64,000 bases of DNA from Molossus alvarezi (GCA_037176705.1 JBAWUJ010000133.1:93112-157111); one strand, 5' to 3'. Shown: positions 44,923 to 57,331, numbered from the stretch's first letter. Numbers and translations: made by a program. Notes: generated by a model from the letters alone, not told the origin.

Positions 44923-45043
44923 AAAGCCTACAGCACCCGGCATTCCCAGGCGGTCTCCCATCCAAGTCCTGACCGGGCCCGACCCTGCTTAGCTTCCCAG
45001 ATCCCACGAGATCGGGCGCGTTCAGGGTGGTATGGCCGGAGAC
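44923..45043 (-). rRNA. 5S rRNA-like copy 77 (alpha)
   Basis: Alpha copy. Spacer S-CGG with a private G-to-T at 45196 (accagttcc). Confidence 0.72.
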
Positions 45044-45513
45044 GTTGGCGGCCGCCTCCAGGCGCCCTAAGAGTCCAGCGCCGGGGCTGGCAGCCCCCCG
45101 GGCAGCCCCCCCGGCCGCCAGGCGGAGCGCGGACCGGCCCCTCTCAGCTCTCGGGGACCCAGGCGCGCGGTCCGTCCCGCCCAGCCTCGAACCAGTTCCT
45201 CACCGCGGAGCTCGGCAGGCCGCGCATGCGCAGTCCAGGGGCCCCAAGGTCTGCGCCTGGGGGGCCGGGGGTCCGCCCCACGGGGCTGCGCTGCCCCACC
45301 GGCGGGCGCGGGCGCCCGCGAGTTGCGGCGCCTTGCGCGGCGGCCTGCTGGTGTGCTGCTGGGGCGTGGGGGGATCCCCTCTGGGCCCCAGATTCCCTCG
45401 CTCGGCCCCCGGCGTGGGCTGGGGCGCGTGCGTGCGTGGGCTGCGTGGCCCTCGGCCCGAAGCGCGGCAGGTGCGCAGCTGGCTGGCTGTGGGGGGACCA
45501 AAAAGGAGCGGCG

Positions 45514-45634
45514 AAAGCCTACAGCACCCGGCATTCCCAGGCGGTCTCCCATCCAAGTCCTGACCGGGCCCGACCCTGCTTAGCTTCCCAGATCCCACGA
45601 GATCGGGCGCGTTCAGGGTGGTATGGCCGGAGAC
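45514..45634 (-). rRNA. 5S rRNA-like copy 78 (alpha)
   Basis: Alpha copy, TTTC end. Spacer S-CGG. Confidence 0.72.
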
Positions 45635-46104
45635 GTTGGCGGCCGCCTCCAGGCGCCCTAAGAGTCCAGCGCCGGGGCTGGCAGCCCCCCGGGCAGCCCC
45701 CCCGGCCGCCAGGCGGAGCGCGGACCGGCCCCTCTCAGCTCTCGGGGACCCAGGCGCGCGGTCCGTCCCGCCCAGCCTCGAACCAGGTCCTCACCGCGGA
45801 GCTCGGCAGGCCGCGCATGCGCAGTCCAGGGGCCCCAAGGTCTGCGCCTGGGGGGCCGGGGGTCCGCCCCACGGGGCTGCGCTGCCCCACCGGCGGGCGC
45901 GGGCGCCCGCGAGTTGCGGCGCCTTGCGCGGCGGCCTGCTGGTGTGCTGCTGGGGCGTGGGGGGATCCCCTCTGGGCCCCAGATTCCCTCGCTCGGCCCC
46001 CGGCGTGGGCTGGGGCGCGTGCGTGCGTGGGCTGCGTGGCCCTCGGCCCGAAGCGCGGCAGGTGCGCAGCTGGCTGGCTGTGGGGGGACCAAAAAGGAGC
46101 GGCG

Positions 46105-46225
46105 AAAGCCTACAGCACCCGGCATTCCCAGGCGGTCTCCCATCCAAGTCCTGACCGGGCCCGACCCTGCTTAGCTTCCCAGATCCCACGAGATCGGGCG
46201 CGTTCAGGGTGGTATGGCCGGAGAC
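46105..46225 (-). rRNA. 5S rRNA-like copy 79 (alpha)
   Basis: Alpha copy, TTTC end. Spacer S-CTG. Confidence 0.72.
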
Positions 46226-46695
46226 GTTGGCGGCCGCCTCCAGGCGCCCTAAGAGTCCAGCGCCTGGGCTGGCAGCCCCCCGGGCAGCCCCCCCGGCCGC
46301 CAGGCGGAGCGCGGACCGGCCCCTCTCAGCTCTCGGGGACCCAGGCGCGCGGTCCGTCCCGCCCAGCCTCGAACCAGGTCCTCACCGCGGAGCTCGGCAG
46401 GCCGCGCATGCGCAGTCCAGGGGCCCCAAGGTCTGCGCCTGGGGGGCCGGGGGTCCGCCCCACGGGGCTGCGCTGCCCCACCGGCGGGCGCGGGCGCCCG
46501 CGAGTTGCGGCGCCTTGCGCGGCGGCCTGCTGGTGTGCTGCTGGGGCGTGGGGGGATCCCCTCTGGGCCCCAGATTCCCTCGCTCGGCCCCCGGCGTGGG
46601 CTGGGGCGCGTGCGTGCGTGGGCTGCGTGGCCCTCGGCCCGAAGCGCGGCAGGTGCGCAGCTGGCTGGCTGTGGGGGGACCAAAAAGGAGCGGCG

Positions 46696-46816
46696 AAAGC
46701 CTACAGCACCCGGCATTCCCAGGCGGTCTCCCATCCAAGTCCTGACCGGGCCCGACCCTGCTTAGCTTCCCAGATCCCACGAGATCGGGCGCGTTCAGGG
46801 TGGTATGGCCGGAGAC
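46696..46816 (-). rRNA. 5S rRNA-like copy 80 (alpha)
   Basis: Alpha copy, TTTC end. Spacer S-CGG. Confidence 0.72.
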
Positions 46817-47286
46817 GTTGGCGGCCGCCTCCAGGCGCCCTAAGAGTCCAGCGCCGGGGCTGGCAGCCCCCCGGGCAGCCCCCCCGGCCGCCAGGCGGAG
46901 CGCGGACCGGCCCCTCTCAGCTCTCGGGGACCCAGGCGCGCGGTCCGTCCCGCCCAGCCTCGAACCAGGTCCTCACCGCGGAGCTCGGCAGGCCGCGCAT
47001 GCGCAGTCCAGGGGCCCCAAGGTCTGCGCCTGGGGGGCCGGGGGTCCGCCCCACGGGGCTGCGCTGCCCCACCGGCGGGCGCGGGCGCCCGCGAGTTGCG
47101 GCGCCTTGCGCGGCGGCCTGCTGGTGTGCTGCTGGGGCGTGGGGGGATCCCCTCTGGGCCCCAGATTCCCTCGCTCGGCCCCCGGCGTGGGCTGGGGCGC
47201 GTGCGTGCGTGGGCTGCGTGGCCCTCGGCCCGAAGCGCGGCAGGTGCGCAGCTGGCTGGCTGTGGGGGGACCAAAAAGGAGCGGCG

Positions 47287-47407
47287 AAAGCCTACAGCAC
47301 CCGGCATTCCCAGGCGGTCTCCCATCCAAGTCCTGACCGGGCCCGACCCTGCTTAGCTTCCCAGATCCCACGAGATCGGGCGCGTTCAGGGTGGTATGGC
47401 CGGAGAC
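47287..47407 (-). rRNA. 5S rRNA-like copy 81 (alpha)
   Basis: Alpha copy, TTTC end. Spacer S-CGG. Confidence 0.72.
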
Positions 47408-47877
47408 GTTGGCGGCCGCCTCCAGGCGCCCTAAGAGTCCAGCGCCGGGGCTGGCAGCCCCCCGGGCAGCCCCCCCGGCCGCCAGGCGGAGCGCGGACCG
47501 GCCCCTCTCAGCTCTCGGGGACCCAGGCGCGCGGTCCGTCCCGCCCAGCCTCGAACCAGGTCCTCACCGCGGAGCTCGGCAGGCCGCGCATGCGCAGTCC
47601 AGGGGCCCCAAGGTCTGCGCCTGGGGGGCCGGGGGTCCGCCCCACGGGGCTGCGCTGCCCCACCGGCGGGCGCGGGCGCCCGCGAGTTGCGGCGCCTTGC
47701 GCGGCGGCCTGCTGGTGTGCTGCTGGGGCGTGGGGGGATCCCCTCTGGGCCCCAGATTCCCTCGCTCGGCCCCCGGCGTGGGCTGGGGCGCGTGCGTGCG
47801 TGGGCTGCGTGGCCCTCGGCCCGAAGCGCGGCAGGTGCGCAGCTGGCTGGCTGTGGGGGGACCAAAAAGGAGCGGCG

Positions 47878-47998
47878 AAAGCCTACAGCACCCGGCATTC
47901 CCAGGCGGTCTCCCATCCAAGTCCTGACCGGGCCCGACCCTGCTTAGCTTCCCAGATCCCACGAGATCGGGCGCGTTCAGGGTGGTATGGCCGGAGAC
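47878..47998 (-). rRNA. 5S rRNA-like copy 82 (alpha)
   Basis: Alpha copy, TTTC end. Spacer S-CGG. Confidence 0.72.
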
Positions 47999-48468
47999 GT
48001 TGGCGGCCGCCTCCAGGCGCCCTAAGAGTCCAGCGCCGGGGCTGGCAGCCCCCCGGGCAGCCCCCCCGGCCGCCAGGCGGAGCGCGGACCGGCCCCTCTC
48101 AGCTCTCGGGGACCCAGGCGCGCGGTCCGTCCCGCCCAGCCTCGAACCAGGTCCTCACCGCGGAGCTCGGCAGGCCGCGCATGCGCAGTCCAGGGGCCCC
48201 AAGGTCTGCGCCTGGGGGGCCGGGGGTCCGCCCCACGGGGCTGCGCTGCCCCACCGGCGGGCGCGGGCGCCCGCGAGTTGCGGCGCCTTGCGCGGCGGCC
48301 TGCTGGTGTGCTGCTGGGGCGTGGGGGGATCCCCTCTGGGCCCCAGATTCCCTCGCTCGGCCCCCGGCGTGGGCTGGGGCGCGTGCGTGCGTGGGCTGCG
48401 TGGCCCTCGGCCCGAAGCGCGGCAGGTGCGCAGCTGGCTGGCTGTGGGGGGACCAAAAAGGAGCGGCG

Positions 48469-48589
48469 AAAGCCTACAGCACCCGGCATTCCCAGGCGGT
48501 CTCCCATCCAAGTCCTGACCGGGCCCGACCCTGCTTAGCTTCCCAGATCCCACGAGATCGGGCGCGTTCAGGGTGGTATGGCCGGAGAC
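48469..48589 (-). rRNA. 5S rRNA-like copy 83 (alpha)
   Basis: Alpha copy. Spacer S-CTG with cggtgtg (T at 48959), the third copy of the unit 10 and 19 form. Confidence 0.72.
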
Positions 48590-49059
48590 GTTGGCGGCCG
48601 CCTCCAGGCGCCCTAAGAGTCCAGCGCCTGGGCTGGCAGCCCCCCGGGCAGCCCCCCCGGCCGCCAGGCGGAGCGCGGACCGGCCCCTCTCAGCTCTCGG
48701 GGACCCAGGCGCGCGGTCCGTCCCGCCCAGCCTCGAACCAGGTCCTCACCGCGGAGCTCGGCAGGCCGCGCATGCGCAGTCCAGGGGCCCCAAGGTCTGC
48801 GCCTGGGGGGCCGGGGGTCCGCCCCACGGGGCTGCGCTGCCCCACCGGCGGGCGCGGGCGCCCGCGAGTTGCGGCGCCTTGCGCGGCGGCCTGCTGGTGT
48901 GCTGCTGGGGCGTGGGGGGATCCCCTCTGGGCCCCAGATTCCCTCGCTCGGCCCCCGGTGTGGGCTGGGGCGCGTGCGTGCGTGGGCTGCGTGGCCCTCG
49001 GCCCGAAGCGCGGCAGGTGCGCAGCTGGCTGGCTGTGGGGGGACCAAAAAGGAGCGGCG

Positions 49060-49180
49060 AAAGCCTACAGCACCCGGCATTCCCAGGCGGTCTCCCATCC
49101 AAGTCCTGACCGGGCCCGACCCTGCTTAGCTTCCCAGATCCCACGAGATCGGGCGCGTTCAGGGTGGTATGGCCGGAGAC
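49060..49180 (-). rRNA. 5S rRNA-like copy 84 (alpha)
   Basis: Alpha copy. Spacer S-GTG, again directly after the cggtgtg unit. Confidence 0.72.
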
Positions 49181-49650
49181 GTTGGCGGCCGCCTCCAGGC
49201 GCCCTAAGAGTCCAGCGCGTGGGCTGGCAGCCCCCCGGGCAGCCCCCCCGGCCGCCAGGCGGAGCGCGGACCGGCCCCTCTCAGCTCTCGGGGACCCAGG
49301 CGCGCGGTCCGTCCCGCCCAGCCTCGAACCAGGTCCTCACCGCGGAGCTCGGCAGGCCGCGCATGCGCAGTCCAGGGGCCCCAAGGTCTGCGCCTGGGGG
49401 GCCGGGGGTCCGCCCCACGGGGCTGCGCTGCCCCACCGGCGGGCGCGGGCGCCCGCGAGTTGCGGCGCCTTGCGCGGCGGCCTGCTGGTGTGCTGCTGGG
49501 GCGTGGGGGGATCCCCTCTGGGCCCCAGATTCCCTCGCTCGGCCCCCGGCGTGGGCTGGGGCGCGTGCGTGCGTGGGCTGCGTGGCCCTCGGCCCGAAGC
49601 GCGGCAGGTGCGCAGCTGGCTGGCTGTGGGGGGACCAAAAAGGAGCGGCG

Positions 49651-49771
49651 AAAGCCTACAGCACCCGGCATTCCCAGGCGGTCTCCCATCCAAGTCCTGA
49701 CCGGGCCCGACCCTGCTTAGCTTCCCAGATCCCACGAGATCGGGCGCGTTCAGGGTGGTATGGCCGGAGAC
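49651..49771 (-). rRNA. 5S rRNA-like copy 85 (alpha)
   Basis: Alpha copy. Spacer S-CGG with one C missing near 50005, 590 bp unit. Confidence 0.72.
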
Positions 49772-50240
49772 GTTGGCGGCCGCCTCCAGGCGCCCTAAGA
49801 GTCCAGCGCCGGGGCTGGCAGCCCCCCGGGCAGCCCCCCCGGCCGCCAGGCGGAGCGCGGACCGGCCCCTCTCAGCTCTCGGGGACCCAGGCGCGCGGTC
49901 CGTCCCGCCCAGCCTCGAACCAGGTCCTCACCGCGGAGCTCGGCAGGCCGCGCATGCGCAGTCCAGGGGCCCCAAGGTCTGCGCCTGGGGGGCCGGGGGT
50001 CCGCCCACGGGGCTGCGCTGCCCCACCGGCGGGCGCGGGCGCCCGCGAGTTGCGGCGCCTTGCGCGGCGGCCTGCTGGTGTGCTGCTGGGGCGTGGGGGG
50101 ATCCCCTCTGGGCCCCAGATTCCCTCGCTCGGCCCCCGGCGTGGGCTGGGGCGCGTGCGTGCGTGGGCTGCGTGGCCCTCGGCCCGAAGCGCGGCAGGTG
50201 CGCAGCTGGCTGGCTGTGGGGGGACCAAAAAGGAGCGGCG

Positions 50241-50361
50241 AAAGCCTACAGCACCCGGCATTCCCAGGCGGTCTCCCATCCAAGTCCTGACCGGGCCCGA
50301 CCCTGCTTAGCTTCCCAGATCCCACGAGATCGGGCGCGTTCAGGGTGGTATGGCCGGAGAC
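50241..50361 (-). rRNA. 5S rRNA-like copy 86 (alpha)
   Basis: Alpha copy. Spacer S-CGG, P form (C at 50410 in place of A), first of the P units. Confidence 0.72.
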
Positions 50362-50831
50362 GTTGGCGGCCGCCTCCAGGCGCCCTAAGAGTCCAGCGCC
50401 GGGGCTGGCCGCCCCCCGGGCAGCCCCCCCGGCCGCCAGGCGGAGCGCGGACCGGCCCCTCTCAGCTCTCGGGGACCCAGGCGCGCGGTCCGTCCCGCCC
50501 AGCCTCGAACCAGGTCCTCACCGCGGAGCTCGGCAGGCCGCGCATGCGCAGTCCAGGGGCCCCAAGGTCTGCGCCTGGGGGGCCGGGGGTCCGCCCCACG
50601 GGGCTGCGCTGCCCCACCGGCGGGCGCGGGCGCCCGCGAGTTGCGGCGCCTTGCGCGGCGGCCTGCTGGTGTGCTGCTGGGGCGTGGGGGGATCCCCTCT
50701 GGGCCCCAGATTCCCTCGCTCGGCCCCCGGCGTGGGCTGGGGCGCGTGCGTGCGTGGGCTGCGTGGCCCTCGGCCCGAAGCGCGGCAGGTGCGCAGCTGG
50801 CTGGCTGTGGGGGGACCAAAAAGGAGCGGCG

Positions 50832-50952
50832 AAAGCCTACAGCACCCGGCATTCCCAGGCGGTCTCCCATCCAAGTCCTGACCGGGCCCGACCCTGCTTA
50901 GCTTCCCAGATCCCACGAGATCGGGCGCGTTCAGGGTGGTATGGCCGGAGAC
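50832..50952 (-). rRNA. 5S rRNA-like copy 87 (alpha)
   Basis: Alpha copy. Spacer S-CGG, P form. Confidence 0.72.
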
Positions 50953-51422
50953 GTTGGCGGCCGCCTCCAGGCGCCCTAAGAGTCCAGCGCCGGGGCTGGC
51001 CGCCCCCCGGGCAGCCCCCCCGGCCGCCAGGCGGAGCGCGGACCGGCCCCTCTCAGCTCTCGGGGACCCAGGCGCGCGGTCCGTCCCGCCCAGCCTCGAA
51101 CCAGGTCCTCACCGCGGAGCTCGGCAGGCCGCGCATGCGCAGTCCAGGGGCCCCAAGGTCTGCGCCTGGGGGGCCGGGGGTCCGCCCCACGGGGCTGCGC
51201 TGCCCCACCGGCGGGCGCGGGCGCCCGCGAGTTGCGGCGCCTTGCGCGGCGGCCTGCTGGTGTGCTGCTGGGGCGTGGGGGGATCCCCTCTGGGCCCCAG
51301 ATTCCCTCGCTCGGCCCCCGGCGTGGGCTGGGGCGCGTGCGTGCGTGGGCTGCGTGGCCCTCGGCCCGAAGCGCGGCAGGTGCGCAGCTGGCTGGCTGTG
51401 GGGGGACCAAAAAGGAGCGGCG

Positions 51423-51543
51423 AAAGCCTACAGCACCCGGCATTCCCAGGCGGTCTCCCATCCAAGTCCTGACCGGGCCCGACCCTGCTTAGCTTCCCAG
51501 ATCCCACGAGATCGGGCGCGTTCAGGGTGGTATGGCCGGAGAC
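51423..51543 (-). rRNA. 5S rRNA-like copy 88 (alpha)
   Basis: Alpha copy. Spacer S-GTG without a cggtgtg neighbour, unlike the other GTG units. Confidence 0.72.
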
Positions 51544-52013
51544 GTTGGCGGCCGCCTCCAGGCGCCCTAAGAGTCCAGCGCGTGGGCTGGCAGCCCCCCG
51601 GGCAGCCCCCCCGGCCGCCAGGCGGAGCGCGGACCGGCCCCTCTCAGCTCTCGGGGACCCAGGCGCGCGGTCCGTCCCGCCCAGCCTCGAACCAGGTCCT
51701 CACCGCGGAGCTCGGCAGGCCGCGCATGCGCAGTCCAGGGGCCCCAAGGTCTGCGCCTGGGGGGCCGGGGGTCCGCCCCACGGGGCTGCGCTGCCCCACC
51801 GGCGGGCGCGGGCGCCCGCGAGTTGCGGCGCCTTGCGCGGCGGCCTGCTGGTGTGCTGCTGGGGCGTGGGGGGATCCCCTCTGGGCCCCAGATTCCCTCG
51901 CTCGGCCCCCGGCGTGGGCTGGGGCGCGTGCGTGCGTGGGCTGCGTGGCCCTCGGCCCGAAGCGCGGCAGGTGCGCAGCTGGCTGGCTGTGGGGGGACCA
52001 AAAAGGAGCGGCG

Positions 52014-52134
52014 AAAGCCTACAGCACCCGGCATTCCCAGGCGGTCTCCCATCCAAGTCCTGACCGGGCCCGACCCTGCTTAGCTTCCCAGATCCCACGA
52101 GATCGGGCGCGTTCAGGGTGGTATGGCCGGAGAC
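52014..52134 (-). rRNA. 5S rRNA-like copy 89 (alpha)
   Basis: Alpha copy, TTTC end. Spacer S-CGG. Confidence 0.72.
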
Positions 52135-52604
52135 GTTGGCGGCCGCCTCCAGGCGCCCTAAGAGTCCAGCGCCGGGGCTGGCAGCCCCCCGGGCAGCCCC
52201 CCCGGCCGCCAGGCGGAGCGCGGACCGGCCCCTCTCAGCTCTCGGGGACCCAGGCGCGCGGTCCGTCCCGCCCAGCCTCGAACCAGGTCCTCACCGCGGA
52301 GCTCGGCAGGCCGCGCATGCGCAGTCCAGGGGCCCCAAGGTCTGCGCCTGGGGGGCCGGGGGTCCGCCCCACGGGGCTGCGCTGCCCCACCGGCGGGCGC
52401 GGGCGCCCGCGAGTTGCGGCGCCTTGCGCGGCGGCCTGCTGGTGTGCTGCTGGGGCGTGGGGGGATCCCCTCTGGGCCCCAGATTCCCTCGCTCGGCCCC
52501 CGGCGTGGGCTGGGGCGCGTGCGTGCGTGGGCTGCGTGGCCCTCGGCCCGAAGCGCGGCAGGTGCGCAGCTGGCTGGCTGTGGGGGGACCAAAAAGGAGC
52601 GGCG

Positions 52605-52725
52605 AAAGCCTACAGCACCCGGCATTCCCAGGCGGTCTCCCATCCAAGTCCTGACCGGGCCCGACCCTGCTTAGCTTCCCAGATCCCACGAGATCGGGCG
52701 CGTTCAGGGTGGTATGGCCGGAGAC
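52605..52725 (-). rRNA. 5S rRNA-like copy 90 (alpha)
   Basis: Alpha copy. Spacer S-CGG, P form; with unit 91 it repeats the 86-87 pair. Confidence 0.72.
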
Positions 52726-53195
52726 GTTGGCGGCCGCCTCCAGGCGCCCTAAGAGTCCAGCGCCGGGGCTGGCCGCCCCCCGGGCAGCCCCCCCGGCCGC
52801 CAGGCGGAGCGCGGACCGGCCCCTCTCAGCTCTCGGGGACCCAGGCGCGCGGTCCGTCCCGCCCAGCCTCGAACCAGGTCCTCACCGCGGAGCTCGGCAG
52901 GCCGCGCATGCGCAGTCCAGGGGCCCCAAGGTCTGCGCCTGGGGGGCCGGGGGTCCGCCCCACGGGGCTGCGCTGCCCCACCGGCGGGCGCGGGCGCCCG
53001 CGAGTTGCGGCGCCTTGCGCGGCGGCCTGCTGGTGTGCTGCTGGGGCGTGGGGGGATCCCCTCTGGGCCCCAGATTCCCTCGCTCGGCCCCCGGCGTGGG
53101 CTGGGGCGCGTGCGTGCGTGGGCTGCGTGGCCCTCGGCCCGAAGCGCGGCAGGTGCGCAGCTGGCTGGCTGTGGGGGGACCAAAAAGGAGCGGCG

Positions 53196-53316
53196 AAAGC
53201 CTACAGCACCCGGCATTCCCAGGCGGTCTCCCATCCAAGTCCTGACCGGGCCCGACCCTGCTTAGCTTCCCAGATCCCACGAGATCGGGCGCGTTCAGGG
53301 TGGTATGGCCGGAGAC
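53196..53316 (-). rRNA. 5S rRNA-like copy 91 (alpha)
   Basis: Alpha copy. Spacer S-CGG, P form. Confidence 0.72.
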
Positions 53317-53786
53317 GTTGGCGGCCGCCTCCAGGCGCCCTAAGAGTCCAGCGCCGGGGCTGGCCGCCCCCCGGGCAGCCCCCCCGGCCGCCAGGCGGAG
53401 CGCGGACCGGCCCCTCTCAGCTCTCGGGGACCCAGGCGCGCGGTCCGTCCCGCCCAGCCTCGAACCAGGTCCTCACCGCGGAGCTCGGCAGGCCGCGCAT
53501 GCGCAGTCCAGGGGCCCCAAGGTCTGCGCCTGGGGGGCCGGGGGTCCGCCCCACGGGGCTGCGCTGCCCCACCGGCGGGCGCGGGCGCCCGCGAGTTGCG
53601 GCGCCTTGCGCGGCGGCCTGCTGGTGTGCTGCTGGGGCGTGGGGGGATCCCCTCTGGGCCCCAGATTCCCTCGCTCGGCCCCCGGCGTGGGCTGGGGCGC
53701 GTGCGTGCGTGGGCTGCGTGGCCCTCGGCCCGAAGCGCGGCAGGTGCGCAGCTGGCTGGCTGTGGGGGGACCAAAAAGGAGCGGCG

Positions 53787-53907
53787 AAAGCCTACAGCAC
53801 CCGGCATTCCCAGGCGGTCTCCCATCCAAGTCCTGACCGGGCCCGACCCTGCTTAGCTTCCCAGATCCCACGAGATCGGGCGCGTTCAGGGTGGTATGGC
53901 CGGAGAC
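53787..53907 (-). rRNA. 5S rRNA-like copy 92 (alpha)
   Basis: Alpha copy, TTTC end. Spacer S-CTG. Confidence 0.72.
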
Positions 53908-54377
53908 GTTGGCGGCCGCCTCCAGGCGCCCTAAGAGTCCAGCGCCTGGGCTGGCAGCCCCCCGGGCAGCCCCCCCGGCCGCCAGGCGGAGCGCGGACCG
54001 GCCCCTCTCAGCTCTCGGGGACCCAGGCGCGCGGTCCGTCCCGCCCAGCCTCGAACCAGGTCCTCACCGCGGAGCTCGGCAGGCCGCGCATGCGCAGTCC
54101 AGGGGCCCCAAGGTCTGCGCCTGGGGGGCCGGGGGTCCGCCCCACGGGGCTGCGCTGCCCCACCGGCGGGCGCGGGCGCCCGCGAGTTGCGGCGCCTTGC
54201 GCGGCGGCCTGCTGGTGTGCTGCTGGGGCGTGGGGGGATCCCCTCTGGGCCCCAGATTCCCTCGCTCGGCCCCCGGCGTGGGCTGGGGCGCGTGCGTGCG
54301 TGGGCTGCGTGGCCCTCGGCCCGAAGCGCGGCAGGTGCGCAGCTGGCTGGCTGTGGGGGGACCAAAAAGGAGCGGCG

Positions 54378-54498
54378 AAAGCCTACAGCACCCGGCATTC
54401 CCAGGCGGTCTCCCATCCAAGTCCTGACCGGGCCCGACCCTGCTTAGCTTCCCAGATCCCACGAGATCGGGCGCGTTCAGGGTGGTATGGCCGGAGAC
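54378..54498 (-). rRNA. 5S rRNA-like copy 93 (alpha)
   Basis: Alpha copy, TTTC end. Spacer S-CTG. Confidence 0.72.
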
Positions 54499-54968
54499 GT
54501 TGGCGGCCGCCTCCAGGCGCCCTAAGAGTCCAGCGCCTGGGCTGGCAGCCCCCCGGGCAGCCCCCCCGGCCGCCAGGCGGAGCGCGGACCGGCCCCTCTC
54601 AGCTCTCGGGGACCCAGGCGCGCGGTCCGTCCCGCCCAGCCTCGAACCAGGTCCTCACCGCGGAGCTCGGCAGGCCGCGCATGCGCAGTCCAGGGGCCCC
54701 AAGGTCTGCGCCTGGGGGGCCGGGGGTCCGCCCCACGGGGCTGCGCTGCCCCACCGGCGGGCGCGGGCGCCCGCGAGTTGCGGCGCCTTGCGCGGCGGCC
54801 TGCTGGTGTGCTGCTGGGGCGTGGGGGGATCCCCTCTGGGCCCCAGATTCCCTCGCTCGGCCCCCGGCGTGGGCTGGGGCGCGTGCGTGCGTGGGCTGCG
54901 TGGCCCTCGGCCCGAAGCGCGGCAGGTGCGCAGCTGGCTGGCTGTGGGGGGACCAAAAAGGAGCGGCG

Positions 54969-55089
54969 AAAGCCTACAGCACCCGGCATTCCCAGGCGGT
55001 CTCCCATCCAAGTCCTGACCGGGCCCGACCCTGCTTAGCTTCCCAGATCCCACGAGATCGGGCGCGTTCAGGGTGGTATGGCCGGAGAC
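54969..55089 (-). rRNA. 5S rRNA-like copy 94 (alpha)
   Basis: Alpha copy. Spacer combines the P form with a C8 tract, GGCACC and no BamHI site; one C lost before the tract keeps the unit at 591 bp. Confidence 0.72.
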
Positions 55090-55559
55090 GTTGGCGGCCG
55101 CCTCCAGGCGCCCTAAGAGTCCAGCGCCGGGGCTGGCCGCCCCCCGGGCAGCCCCCCCGGCCGCCAGGCGGAGCGCGGACCGGCCCCTCTCAGCTCTCGG
55201 GGACCCAGGCGCGCGGTCCGTCCCGCCCAGCCTCGAACCAGGTCCTCACCGCGGAGCTCGGCAGGCCGCGCATGCGCAGTCCAGGGGCCCCAAGGTCTGC
55301 GCCTGGGGGGCCGGGGGTCCGCCCCACGGGGCTGCGCTGCCCCACGGGGGGGGCGCGGGCGCCCGCGAGTTGCGGCACCTTGCGCGGCGGCCTGCTGGTG
55401 TGCTGCTGGGGCGTGGGGGGTCCCCTCTGGGCCCCAGATTCCCTCGCTCGGCCCCCGGCGTGGGCTGGGGCGCGTGCGTGCGTGGGCTGCGTGGCCCTCG
55501 GCCCGAAGCGCGGCAGGTGCGCAGCTGGCTGGCTGTGGGGGGACCAAAAAGGAGCGGCG

Positions 55560-55680
55560 AAAGCCTACAGCACCCGGCATTCCCAGGCGGTCTCCCATCC
55601 AAGTCCTGACCGGGCCCGACCCTGCTTAGCTTCCCAGATCCCACGAGATCGGGCGCGTTCAGGGTGGTATGGCCGGAGAC
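55560..55680 (-). rRNA. 5S rRNA-like copy 95 (alpha)
   Basis: Alpha copy, TTTC end. Spacer S-CGG. Confidence 0.72.
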
Positions 55681-56150
55681 GTTGGCGGCCGCCTCCAGGC
55701 GCCCTAAGAGTCCAGCGCCGGGGCTGGCAGCCCCCCGGGCAGCCCCCCCGGCCGCCAGGCGGAGCGCGGACCGGCCCCTCTCAGCTCTCGGGGACCCAGG
55801 CGCGCGGTCCGTCCCGCCCAGCCTCGAACCAGGTCCTCACCGCGGAGCTCGGCAGGCCGCGCATGCGCAGTCCAGGGGCCCCAAGGTCTGCGCCTGGGGG
55901 GCCGGGGGTCCGCCCCACGGGGCTGCGCTGCCCCACCGGCGGGCGCGGGCGCCCGCGAGTTGCGGCGCCTTGCGCGGCGGCCTGCTGGTGTGCTGCTGGG
56001 GCGTGGGGGGATCCCCTCTGGGCCCCAGATTCCCTCGCTCGGCCCCCGGCGTGGGCTGGGGCGCGTGCGTGCGTGGGCTGCGTGGCCCTCGGCCCGAAGC
56101 GCGGCAGGTGCGCAGCTGGCTGGCTGTGGGGGGACCAAAAAGGAGCGGCG

Positions 56151-56271
56151 AAAGCCTACAGCACCCGGCATTCCCAGGCGGTCTCCCATCCAAGTCCTGA
56201 CCGGGCCCGACCCTGCTTAGCTTCCCAGATCCCACGAGATCGGGCGCGTTCAGGGTGGTATGGCCGGAGAC
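56151..56271 (-). rRNA. 5S rRNA-like copy 96 (alpha)
   Basis: Alpha copy, TTTC end. Spacer S-CGG. Confidence 0.72.
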
Positions 56272-56741
56272 GTTGGCGGCCGCCTCCAGGCGCCCTAAGA
56301 GTCCAGCGCCGGGGCTGGCAGCCCCCCGGGCAGCCCCCCCGGCCGCCAGGCGGAGCGCGGACCGGCCCCTCTCAGCTCTCGGGGACCCAGGCGCGCGGTC
56401 CGTCCCGCCCAGCCTCGAACCAGGTCCTCACCGCGGAGCTCGGCAGGCCGCGCATGCGCAGTCCAGGGGCCCCAAGGTCTGCGCCTGGGGGGCCGGGGGT
56501 CCGCCCCACGGGGCTGCGCTGCCCCACCGGCGGGCGCGGGCGCCCGCGAGTTGCGGCGCCTTGCGCGGCGGCCTGCTGGTGTGCTGCTGGGGCGTGGGGG
56601 GATCCCCTCTGGGCCCCAGATTCCCTCGCTCGGCCCCCGGCGTGGGCTGGGGCGCGTGCGTGCGTGGGCTGCGTGGCCCTCGGCCCGAAGCGCGGCAGGT
56701 GCGCAGCTGGCTGGCTGTGGGGGGACCAAAAAGGAGCGGCG

Positions 56742-56862
56742 AAAGCCTACAGCACCCGGCATTCCCAGGCGGTCTCCCATCCAAGTCCTGACCGGGCCCG
56801 ACCCTGCTTAGCTTCCCAGATCCCACGAGATCGGGCGCGTTCAGGGTGGTATGGCCGGAGAC
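56742..56862 (-). rRNA. 5S rRNA-like copy 97 (alpha), last alpha copy
   Basis: Alpha copy with the alpha D box. Its spacer switches type: short G tract and a private C-to-A at 57110 on the left, then no BamHI site and a 'ggccaaag' end on the right, 590 bp. This is the alpha-beta junction. Confidence 0.72.
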
Positions 56863-57331
56863 GTTGGCGGCCGCCTCCAGGCGCCCTAAGAGTCCAGCGC
56901 CGGGGCTGGCAGCCCCCCGGGCAGCCCCCCCGGCCGCCAGGCGGAGCGCGGACCGGCCCCTCTCAGCTCTCGGGGACCCAGGCGCGCGGTCCGTCCCGCC
57001 CAGCCTCGAACCAGGTCCTCACCGCGGAGCTCGGCAGGCCGCGCATGCGCAGTCCAGGGGCCCCAAGGTCTGCGCCTGGGGGGCCGGGGGTCCGCCCCAC
57101 GGGGCTGCGATGCCCCACCGGCGGGCGCGGGCGCCCGCGAGTTGCGGCGCCTTGCGCGGCGGCCTGCTGGTGTGCTGCTGGGGCGTGGGGGGTCCCCTCT
57201 GGGCCCCAGATTCCCTCGCTCGGCCCCCGGCGTGGGCTGGGGCGCGTGCGTGCGTGGGCTGCGTGGCCCTCGGCCCGAAGCGCGGCAGGTGCGCAGCTGG
57301 CTGGCTGTGGGGGGACCAAAAAGGAGCGGCC

